NCBI GenBank assembly: GCA_902528415.1 | Contig: CABZSR010000001.1 | Span: forward strand, 1 to 64,000 | Reading direction: 5' to 3' | Length of the DNA: 64,000 bases | Origin: an uncultured SAR116 cluster alpha proteobacterium | Lineage (GTDB): Bacteria > Pseudomonadota > Alphaproteobacteria > Puniceispirillales > Marisalimonadaceae | Shown: positions 7,704-14,516 of the stretch, piece after piece | Position numbering within the stretch: the first letter of the stretch is position 1 | Layout of the letters: each line of letters begins with the position of its first letter | Made by a program: the position numbers and the translations under genes | The notes under the pieces: generated by a model | Databases searched by the model: none | The model's input: only the letters and a program-made list of their open reading frames with translations | What the model was told of the DNA's origin: nothing

Positions 7704-8057
7704 TCATTTTGAGAGGATTTTATCAATTTCTTCTCTTACAAATTCTTTTGCTTTATTTAATTCTTTTTCGTCATATGTGCGAAATGTGTAATAAATATCT
7801 GACATTCCAGGCATAGTGTCTTCAACTTCCTTACTGTCGTAATCAACATATGGATTATCTAAGAAAAAATTAATATCAAAACTTTCATCTAAGATTTTAT
7901 CTCTTTCCTCTTCAGAAATTTTTTGGTATCCACACCAATGAATTACATCAAAATCACTGTCTAATCCGTCTATAGAACTGCCTTTACATATTATCATTCC
8001 AATCTCTCTTTCTAGTAAAAACCCAAGGAGGTTTGTATCTTTTTTTATAATTACCAT
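7704..8057 (-). CDS. Unknown acidic protein, paralogue of the protein at 19304-19720
   Basis: 117 aa from ATG 8057. It aligns along most of its length with the 138-aa protein at 19304-19720: LLEREI versus LLKEREI, then ICKGSSIDGLDSDFDVIHWCG versus ICTGSLMNGLDDFDIVKWSG, then NPYVD versus CPYIN, and a matching C-terminal helix ending IDKIL versus IKKLI. The duplication within one island shows it is a real family. The function is unknown. Its first 25 codons overlap the gene at 7984-8313 in another frame, and an internal ATG (8000, at MIICKG) is an alternative start. Confidence 0.55.
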   Translation of the reverse strand: MVIIKKDTNLLGFLLEREIGMIICKGSSIDGLDSDFDVIHWCGYQKISEEERDKILDESFDINFFLDNPYVDYDSKEVEDTMPGMSDIYYTFRTYDEKELNKAKEFVREEIDKILSK

Positions 8058-8313
8058 TTAATTTATTTGAGTAATATCCATAATGAATATTATAATAAAT
8101 AATTGAATAATATTTTTGATAATGCTTTTTTAGTTGTTTTTGTGTCTTTGCCTTTTGTAAAGATACAATCTGTTTTTCAAAAAATCTTACGTTTCTATTC
8201 ATAGATATTTTTGAAATAAATATACTACTTTTAATTGGTCTTAAAATTTGATTATTTTCTCTTTTTTCAAAAAAATTAATAATAAACTTATTTAATGGTT
8301 TTTTTTTCATCAT
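7984..8313 (-). CDS. Unknown basic, Tyr/Lys-rich protein
   Basis: 109 aa, strongly basic, with a repeated-looking YYSIIYYNIHYGYYSNKLNG segment. It overlaps the next gene (7704-8057) by 74 bp in another frame, so either the downstream start is internal or the two are translationally coupled. The repeated element B lies 26-94 nt upstream of its start on the other side of a divergent promoter region. No domain was recognised. Confidence 0.4.
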   Translation of the reverse strand: MMKKKPLNKFIINFFEKRENNQILRPIKSSIFISKISMNRNVRFFEKQIVSLQKAKTQKQLKKHYQKYYSIIYYNIHYGYYSNKLNGNYKKRYKPPWVFTRKRDWNDNM

Positions 8314-8338
8314 TACATTTTAATGCTGAATAGGGGAA

Positions 8339-8407
8339 GTTCAAATTATTTTATCAGTTTTGGGTGTATGGGGTGTTTTTGAATTGATACTTATTGCATT
8401 TATAGAT
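8339..8407 (+). promoter_or_regulatory. Repeated upstream element, copy B
   Basis: Positions 8372-8407 are identical over 36 bp to 4650-4685, with similar sequence before it (GTTCAAATTA and TATCAGTTTT). It lies in the divergent space right of the gene starting at 8313. No convincing gene follows on the plus strand: the 64-codon TTG-start frame at 8415-8609 has no homology I can see. The 8314-8613 gap is otherwise empty. Confidence 0.55.
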
Positions 8408-8613
8408 TAGGTTTTTGTTGTCAGTTTTGAAGAGTGGGGTGATTACGAACCAGCATGGGCAACAACAAACTCGTCATGTTATTATCAAAGACCAAAAAAT
8501 TTCTTTTTTTGAAAAGAACTATATAAGTCAAAATTGCGAGAAAACTCATTGTCATCATCTAAATCAACATCTATCCTCTGATACCCAATCATTTTCATTC
8601 AACAAGTAGTTTC

Positions 8614-9057
8614 TTATTTTTTTTTGTAACTTTTAAAATTATGAGGTCGAATTATTGGTTCTTTCTCAGTTTTATTTCTTCTAAAAAGTCTTTGTATTTT
8701 AAAAATTTTGTTTTTTGAAAAACTACTAATTTCTATATAATTTTTATAATTACTATTTCCAAAAATATTTAAATAAAAAAAATAGTAATTATTTCTAAGT
8801 TCGAAACTCCCATAGTCTGTGTAATATTTACAATTTAATTGATTAATACAATTTACAATTTTTAAGATTAGTTTTCTTTTCTTATTCCTGCCTCTATGGA
8901 CTTTATTTATATGCTCACAAAATGTTGCATATAAAATCCCTTTTCGTTTTAAGGTAAACTTTTGAGATCTAGAATGTCTGTTTGGGTCTGATCCAAATTG
9001 TAATTCTAAATATGGAGAATAAATATATTGTTTTGGAAGTTGTCTTATTAATTTCAT
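8614..9057 (-). CDS. Unknown basic protein
   Basis: 147 aa, strongly basic (Lys/Arg rich), no signal or membrane segment. It contains a KFTLKRKGILYATFCEHI block and an RRNKTEKEPI tail. It begins one nucleotide after the stop of the gene at 9059-9517 (TAA-C-ATG), so the two are almost certainly co-translated. The basic partner downstream of a very acidic partner could bind nucleic acid while the other neutralises it. That pairing idea is inference only. Confidence 0.5.
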   Translation of the reverse strand: MKLIRQLPKQYIYSPYLELQFGSDPNRHSRSQKFTLKRKGILYATFCEHINKVHRGRNKKRKLILKIVNCINQLNCKYYTDYGSFELRNNYYFFYLNIFGNSNYKNYIEISSFSKNKIFKIQRLFRRNKTEKEPIIRPHNFKSYKKK

Positions 9058-9058
9058 G

Positions 9059-9517
9059 TTAATTTGGAAACTTATTTAAAACTTCTTTAATTTCTTCAAA
9101 ATCAATACTCCAATGGTCTTCACAGTGTGTTTTGGTTTTTTCAAACCAAATTTTTACTTTGTTTAATTGATCAATTTGAAAAGTAATCGAACATTCAACT
9201 TTATATGTAAAACTTTCCTTATCATCATATTCAATACACTTGACTAGATTATCATAATATAAAAAGTCTCCGTCATAATCTTTAATTTTCCGTCCATTAT
9301 AGGTCTCTGGAATTTTTATATCATACTCATCACTCTCTTTGTCATATTTACCTCGGGTAAGTCTCGTTACTTCTGTATCATCAATGTCGACTATTTCGTA
9401 CTTTCTAATAGACAATTCATAGGTTGATTTTTTTAATTTTTCTAGAAATAAAAATTCATCCCATGTTGCAACCATACTGCCAGTAACTTCTCTATGACCA
9501 ATCACTTTCCCTGACAT
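9059..9517 (-). CDS. Unknown acidic protein, coupled to the basic protein 8614-9057
   Basis: 152 aa, acidic, beta-rich. The start ATG 9517 has a good ribosome-binding site (AAAGGAGTTAAAA). Conserved-looking features are VTGSMVATWDEFLFLEKL (11-28) and many Asp/Glu/Tyr positions; no catalytic motif was recognised. It overlaps nothing and is directly followed by 8614-9057 with a 1-nt gap. The acidic/basic gene pair is reminiscent of toxin-antitoxin or inhibitor pairs, without further support. Confidence 0.5.
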   Translation of the reverse strand: MSGKVIGHREVTGSMVATWDEFLFLEKLKKSTYELSIRKYEIVDIDDTEVTRLTRGKYDKESDEYDIKIPETYNGRKIKDYDGDFLYYDNLVKCIEYDDKESFTYKVECSITFQIDQLNKVKIWFEKTKTHCEDHWSIDFEEIKEVLNKFPN

Positions 9518-9565
9518 TTTTAACTCCTTTGTATATTTTTAATACTATAACTATGAAAATTTTTA

Positions 9566-9907
9566 TTAATTTGGGATTTTAATTTCATCTCTTTCTTTTA
9601 TAAATTCTTTGACCCTATCCTCTAATTTTTTAATCCAAAGTTCTCCTTCATTCATAACATAATCATATAGAATATTGGTTATGACTAACTTTGAGAATAA
9701 TTCATCAGATTCTATTTCATCTCCAATGTTTGGTATTTCACCACTTTCTAGGTAATTCTCCATAAATCTCTGAGTTTGTTTATGAAGACTACTTCGTCTT
9801 AAAAAGTTGCCAATAGGGTTAAGTTGCTTAAGTGGACCTAAACTTTTGTAATTATAATAAACTTTAATTGTTCCATAAATTACACAAGTATTAACTAATT
9901 TTTTCAT
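9566..9907 (-). CDS. Unknown small protein
   Basis: 113 aa from ATG 9907, chosen because AAGGAGAAAATC lies directly upstream. A longer in-frame start would run through the tandem repeat at 9961-10012 and is unlikely. The first 20 residues are mildly hydrophobic (LVNTCVIYGTIKVYYNY), and the C-terminal 60 form charged helices (ESDELFSKL...LEDRVKEFIKERDE). No family was recognised. Confidence 0.5.
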   Translation of the reverse strand: MKKLVNTCVIYGTIKVYYNYKSLGPLKQLNPIGNFLRRSSLHKQTQRFMENYLESGEIPNIGDEIESDELFSKLVITNILYDYVMNEGELWIKKLEDRVKEFIKERDEIKIPN

Positions 9908-9960
9908 GATTTTCTCCTTGTTAAATTTAATTAACAAAAAGAATATTTGATTGGGATTTA

Positions 9961-10012
9961 GAACGTATAAGATCGTTACTACACCAGAACGTATAAGGTC
10001 GTTACTACACCA
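9961..10012. repeat. 26-bp tandem duplication, possible operator pair
   Basis: Two copies of a 26-bp unit (9961-9986 and 9987-10012) differing at one base (AACGTATAAGATCGTT versus AACGTATAAGGTCGTT). Each unit holds the short inverted repeat AACG/CGTT. The array lies 54-105 nt upstream of the start at 9907, where a regulator could bind. Confidence 0.6.
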
Positions 10013-10107
10013 ACCCAAATATTCAATTTGGTAAATACATATTATTTAAAAATATCTAAAAAATCAACAATAATAAAATTTAGTTTTTTGAAAAAAGAAT
10101 TTTACAG

Positions 10108-10206
10108 ATGACTAAATACGAAAGCAAAGAAGATTATTTGATAGATCAACTTAGTTCATTTGTGAAAGCAAGAAAACTACTAAAAGAATATAAAAATAAA
10201 ATCTGA
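10108..10206 (+). pseudogene. Truncated copy of the 80-aa gene at 17460-17702
   Basis: Thirty-two codons from ATG 10108 translate to a peptide beginning MTKYESKEDYLIDQLSSF, matching the N-terminus MTSYASKEHYLEDQITSF of the intact gene. Similarity runs through YKNKI and stops abruptly at about 10202. A TGA follows, one base before the stop of the recombinase gene on the opposite strand. This is a remnant cut at the recombinase end. With the intact copy it forms an inverted pair around the restriction-modification locus. Confidence 0.75.
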
Positions 10207-10806
10207 TTAGATCAAATCTATTACTTTCTTTTGTGACTCAGAACCCCCTTCAATATATCTTTGTGTGGTTTGTAAAGAAGAATGACCCACCATCATCTGA
10301 ATGTCTCTTAATGATCCTCCAACTAATGAAATCTTCTTAGAGGTTTCAGTTATAAAAGTTCTTCTACCACTGTGTGAAGAACAACCTAATAATCCAAATC
10401 TCTTATACCAACTTTGAAACATATTAACGATTGCTTGCGATGTTGTAGACAATGACCTCTCAGTTCTAACAACAAAATTATTATTTTGATCAAATCCATG
10501 TTTTCCTTTTTGTTGAGTTAACATCATATTAAGATTTTCTTTTATATCTTTGTGTAATGGGATAATTCTTCCACTATTACCTTTACAAGATGAATTAGGT
10601 AGGTTGATGTAATCATCTATTGTACCATCAGACTTTGAAACCATTTTCCAATTCAGCATACTGATCTCTTTGGATCTCAAACCACTTTTAATAGATAACA
10701 AAAATATTGTTTCGTTCCTTAACCCATTCCGTTTGGATTTTAAAATACCTCTAACCATTTCAATTTGAGATTTATTTAAAGTTTTTGCCTGCTTTCCTAT
10801 ACCCAT
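10207..10806 (-). CDS. Catalytic-domain-only tyrosine recombinase
   Basis: 199 aa, comparable in size to the short FimB/FimE-type invertases rather than phage integrases. It lacks the N-terminal core- and arm-binding domains. The catalytic set is visible: Arg44 (SGLRSKEIS), HxxR at 145-148 (HSGRR), His175 (VGHSS) and nucleophile Tyr184 (TTQRYIE). It should cleave and rejoin short DNA sites. It abuts a truncated copy of the 80-aa gene and lies on the hsd side of the island, so it may have moved or rearranged the restriction cassette. An arm-like motif lies about 90 nt upstream. Confidence 0.88.
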   Translation of the reverse strand: MGIGKQAKTLNKSQIEMVRGILKSKRNGLRNETIFLLSIKSGLRSKEISMLNWKMVSKSDGTIDDYINLPNSSCKGNSGRIIPLHKDIKENLNMMLTQQKGKHGFDQNNNFVVRTERSLSTTSQAIVNMFQSWYKRFGLLGCSSHSGRRTFITETSKKISLVGGSLRDIQMMVGHSSLQTTQRYIEGGSESQKKVIDLI

Positions 10807-10896
10807 CTTTGACCTCTAAACTAATTATAATTCTAGCAATATAATTGTAATGTCATCAGTTATAATTAGACAACAGAGGCAGATGGAATTTAATAG

Positions 10897-10919
10897 AATA
10901 AAATCAACAATTTATACGA
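10897..10919 (+). repeat. Fourth copy of the element-end motif
   Basis: AATAAAATCAACAATTTATA matches the motif beside attachment copies 1 (138-160) and 2 (1699-1718) with two differences. There is no tRNA fragment beside it. It may be a vestige of an older attachment arm or a binding site for the neighbouring recombinase. Confidence 0.4.
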
Positions 10920-10985
10920 ACTGATTATGTTTTATAAATTCTATAATCAGTTTTAAAGTCTATTAGAGTTTTGTTAATTAATATT

Positions 10986-11315
10986 TTAATTTTGAAACGT
11001 ATTTATTTCTAAAACATTTGAGGTTTCTGTTATTAAGTTTCTAAAATATTTATGATAAAAAATAGTATATGACTTTTCTTTTATTTTGATTTTTTCACTC
11101 AACCAATTTTTATGAAAAGTTACAGTCTTGTTTAATTTCTTAGTAGCATAATGTTCATCAAGCAATGATCCATCAAAAGGATCAATCGACAATGATTCCA
11201 TTTCTGTTGGCATCCCATAAACTTTAGACCCTTTTTTAATAACATAATATTCAACATTATTTTTTGGTAATATATTAGTAGTATTATTTTTTATTATCTC
11301 ACAATTTTTGCACAT
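10986..11315 (-). CDS. Unknown small protein with N-terminal CxxC
   Basis: 109 aa. It begins MCKNCEII, giving a CxxC at residues 2-5 that could bind metal or be redox active; the rest has no motif I recognise. The start ATG 11315 has AAGGA upstream. It is divergent from hsdM, and the 204-bp gap between them contains operator copy B (11380-11409). It may therefore share regulation with the restriction system. Confidence 0.5.
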   Translation of the reverse strand: MCKNCEIIKNNTTNILPKNNVEYYVIKKGSKVYGMPTEMESLSIDPFDGSLLDEHYATKKLNKTVTFHKNWLSEKIKIKEKSYTIFYHKYFRNLITETSNVLEINTFQN

Positions 11316-11379
11316 TCTTAAATATCCTTATATTATTGATTTAATATATTTATTTTAGGTCATTATTGATTAAAAAATT

Positions 11380-11409
11380 AGGACAACAGAAAGTCATTAG
11401 TTGTGTCCG
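11380..11409. promoter_or_regulatory. 30-bp palindromic operator, copy B
   Basis: AGGACA-N18-TGTCCG, with inner bases ACAGA and AGTTG matching the copies at 24141-24170 and 23503-23532. It sits 65 nt upstream of the start at 11315 and 110 nt upstream of hsdM, between divergent genes. The exact 18-base spacing at all three sites supports a dimeric repressor or activator site; the protein is unknown. Confidence 0.65.
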
Positions 11410-11518
11410 AATTAGAAAAGAAAATTGTAAGAATGAATCTTACTTTCAAAACTACACAAAATTTGCTTTAATCTTTTATAATTTATTCTTTTTTTGATTA
11501 GTAATTTTTGGATGTTTT

Positions 11519-13231
11519 ATGAATAGTACAACAAACCTATCATCCCTTATCTGGTCGTCTGCTGATGATGTTCTTAGAGGTCTTTTTAAACCATCTGAAT
11601 ATGGTCGGGTTATTCTTCCTTTTGTCGTGATGAGACGTCTGGATTGTGTTCTCGAACCAAAAAAAGAAGAGGTTTACGAACTTTTTACCAAGTATAAAGA
11701 CCAACTTGAAGACCCATCTCCCGTTATTCTTCGACAAGTTAGTCTACCCTTTTTCAATACGTCACGGTTTGACCTGTCACGGATTAAAAGTGATCCAAAC
11801 AACGTATTGATGAATTTCAACAACTACGTCCAAGGGTATTCAAATAACGTTCTCGATATAATTGAGAATTTTTCCATTAATCCACTGGTTGAAAAACTTC
11901 ACAAACAAAATCGACTATATCTTCTGATCGACAAATTTACTGAGTTTGACCTTCATCCAGATAAAATAGACAACCATCAGATGGGTTCAGTCTATGAAGA
12001 ACTTCTTCGTAAGTTCTCTGAGATGTCCAATGAGGAAAGTGGAGACCACTTTACCCCTCGTGATGTGGTGAAGTTACTCGTGTCCTTCGTATTTGGTGGG
12101 GATAAACAAAACCTGTTGGGTGAAGGTAAAATCCGTTCGGTCTTTGATCCCTGTTGTGGAACAGGGGGGATGTTGACGATTGGTAAAGAATGGGTTCACG
12201 AAAACATCAATCCAAACCTGAAAATTGATCTTTATGGTCAAGAACTCAATGATGTGACCTATTCAATCTGTAAGTCAGATTTATTGATGATGGATGAAAA
12301 CCCTGAGAACATTCATGGTCCCTGTTCCTCTATCTCAGATGACCGTCTTCAAGGTCGTAAATTTGATTATATGATTACCAACCCTCCATTTGGAGTAAGT
12401 TGGAAATCTGAAGAGGAATTCGTTAAGGAAGAAGCAAAAGACCCTAATGGTCGGTTCTTTGTAGGGACCCCTCGAACCTCTGATGGATCGATGATATTCC
12501 TTCAACATCTGATTAACAAAATGAACCCAGAAGGATCGCGTATTGGGATTGTCTTCAACGGATCTCCACTTTTCACAGGAGATGCTGGTAGTGGTGAGTC
12601 TGAGATACGTAAATGGATCATCGAGAATGACTGGTTGGAATGTATTATATCCCTTCCAGATAGGATGTTCTTCAATACGGGAATCACGACTTATGTTTGG
12701 ATTGTAACCAACAAAAAATCATCTGATCGTAAAGGTAATGTTCAACTCATAGATGGAACGTCGTTCTCAACATCAATGAGAAAGAATCTTGGTGATAAGG
12801 GTAAATACATTACTGAGGAACAGATCCAAGAATTGTTTCAGATATATCAGAACAATGAAGAAAATGAGTTCTGTAAGATCTACCCAAATAGTTTCTTTGG
12901 ATACACTAAGGTTGTTGTTGAACAACCCTTAATCGAAGACGGTGCTATCAAGACTGATAAACAAGGAAACCCCAAACCAGACACGTCAAAACGCGATAGT
13001 GAGAGAGTTTTGTTATCTGAGAATATTGATGAATATTACAACCGTGAAGTCAAACCCCACATCCCTGATACATGGATGGATCGATCTAAAGATAAAATTG
13101 GGTATGAGATAAACTTCACCAAATATTTCTACAAGTTCTCTCCACTCAGAAGTCTTGAAGATATCTCTCAAGACCTAAAGTCACTCGATGACGAGATCAA
13201 ACGCTTGTCGATGGAGATGACTGATGAATAG
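11519..13231 (+). CDS. hsdM: Type I restriction-modification DNA methyltransferase subunit
   Basis: 570 aa. An N-terminal helical domain is followed by an adenine-N6 methyltransferase domain. The FTPRDVV entry segment is at 178-184, the SAM-binding motif I is DPCCGTGG (210-217), and the catalytic motif IV is NPPF (288-291). With HsdS it methylates adenines in the recognition site; with HsdR it forms the nuclease complex. The stop overlaps the hsdS start by 8 bp, giving translational coupling. Base composition is clearly richer in G+C than the flanking island genes (one sampled 60-bp line is 48%), a sign of a different recent source. Confidence 0.96.
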   Translation: MNSTTNLSSLIWSSADDVLRGLFKPSEYGRVILPFVVMRRLDCVLEPKKEEVYELFTKYKDQLEDPSPVILRQVSLPFFNTSRFDLSRIKSDPNNVLMNFNNYVQGYSNNVLDIIENFSINPLVEKLHKQNRLYLLIDKFTEFDLHPDKIDNHQMGSVYEELLRKFSEMSNEESGDHFTPRDVVKLLVSFVFGGDKQNLLGEGKIRSVFDPCCGTGGMLTIGKEWVHENINPNLKIDLYGQELNDVTYSICKSDLLMMDENPENIHGPCSSISDDRLQGRKFDYMITNPPFGVSWKSEEEFVKEEAKDPNGRFFVGTPRTSDGSMIFLQHLINKMNPEGSRIGIVFNGSPLFTGDAGSGESEIRKWIIENDWLECIISLPDRMFFNTGITTYVWIVTNKKSSDRKGNVQLIDGTSFSTSMRKNLGDKGKYITEEQIQELFQIYQNNEENEFCKIYPNSFFGYTKVVVEQPLIEDGAIKTDKQGNPKPDTSKRDSERVLLSENIDEYYNREVKPHIPDTWMDRSKDKIGYEINFTKYFYKFSPLRSLEDISQDLKSLDDEIKRLSMEMTDE

Positions 13232-14516
13232 ATATGAAGAATATAAAGAAACAGGTTTTGAATGGATAGGGAAAATACCAAGTGATTGGAGACTCTCCCG
13301 AGTAGGTAAGTTTTTTAATGAACGATCAGAAAAAGTCGATGATATAGAGTATCCGCCGTTGTCGGTAACTATGTCTGGAATTGTTGACCAACTATCAGAC
13401 GTTGCTAAGACAAACGACGGTGATAATCGAAAACTTGTCAAAAAAGATGATTTTGTAATCAATTCAAGAAGTGACCGTAAAGGTTCTTCAGGAATTGCTA
13501 CTCGAGATGGATCAGTTTCATTGATCAACATTGTGCTCGAACCTCATGGATTAGACCCTCACTTCATTCAGCACCTTTTCAAAAGTTACTATTTCAAGGA
13601 AGAATATTTTAGGAATGGAAAGGGTATTCACTGGGATCTTTGGACTACAAGGTGGGATCAATTTAAGAATATCAATATCCCAATTCCCACAATCCAAGAA
13701 CAAAAACTGATTTCTCGATATCTTGATAAGAAAACCGAACAGATCGACCGTTTAGTTGAGAAAATTCGGAAGAAAATTGAACTCCTCAAAGAACAACGGA
13801 CATCACTTATTAATCAGTGTGTCACCAAAGGTCTCGACCCGAATGTGGAGATGAAAGACAGCGGTGTTGAGTGGGTTGGTGAGATACCAAAACATTGGAA
13901 GACCCTTCGTCTTTGTAATTTTGGTTTATTCAGTAAAGGAAAAAACATAACGAAAGGTGATTTGGTCGAATTAGGTAAACCAGTAATTCTCTACAGTCAT
14001 CTTTATACAACTTACTCCCGATTAGTGAAAGAACCCAAATTTTTTATAAGTGACGATTTTGAGTTAAACAGCACCAAGATTTATAAGAACACTTTCCTAT
14101 TTACTTCATCAGGTGAGTCTAAAGAAGATATCGGTAAGTGTATTTTATATGTAGGTGATGAAACGTCTGTAGGTGGGGATCAAGTGATTTTTAAACTAAA
14201 ATCAACGTGTAATTTTGATCCAGAATTTTTATCATTTTCATTCAATTCCGACTGTTGTGTTAACCAAAAATCATCGAATTCTCGTGGTGAAATAGTAGTT
14301 CACATTTATGAAAAACAGTTACGGGATGTTGTTATCCCAATACCTCCGGAAAATGAACAAATTGTTATCAGAAGTAAATTACGGAAAATCGAGAAAAACT
14401 CCGATGAGATTATTCGAAATCTAGAACACAAGAGAGAATTACTTAAGGAATACCGTCAGTCTCTCATCTCTTCAGTTGTGACGGGTAAATTTCACGTGAC
14501 GGAGGACATGATATGA
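13224..14516 (+). CDS. hsdS: Type I restriction-modification specificity subunit
   Basis: 430 aa with the expected two half-sites. Target-recognition domain 1 is introduced by EWIGKIPSDWRLSRV and ends in the conserved helix with IQEQKLISRYLDKKTEQIDRL. Domain 2 is introduced by EWVGEIPKHWKTLRL and ends in a second helix with ENEQIVIRSKLRKIE. Each domain reads one half of a bipartite DNA target; the sequence read cannot be deduced here. The long helices act as a ruler between halves. It overlaps hsdM by 8 bp and hsdR by 4 bp (ATGA). Both domains look full length. Confidence 0.95.
   Translation: MNRYEEYKETGFEWIGKIPSDWRLSRVGKFFNERSEKVDDIEYPPLSVTMSGIVDQLSDVAKTNDGDNRKLVKKDDFVINSRSDRKGSSGIATRDGSVSLINIVLEPHGLDPHFIQHLFKSYYFKEEYFRNGKGIHWDLWTTRWDQFKNINIPIPTIQEQKLISRYLDKKTEQIDRLVEKIRKKIELLKEQRTSLINQCVTKGLDPNVEMKDSGVEWVGEIPKHWKTLRLCNFGLFSKGKNITKGDLVELGKPVILYSHLYTTYSRLVKEPKFFISDDFELNSTKIYKNTFLFTSSGESKEDIGKCILYVGDETSVGGDQVIFKLKSTCNFDPEFLSFSFNSDCCVNQKSSNSRGEIVVHIYEKQLRDVVIPIPPENEQIVIRSKLRKIEKNSDEIIRNLEHKRELLKEYRQSLISSVVTGKFHVTEDMI

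Noticed and set aside
8415-8609. 64-codon frame after repeated element B on the plus strand
   Set aside because: TTG start, no ribosome-binding site, odd composition (many His, Gln) and no recognisable pattern. Overlapping alternative frames are equally open.
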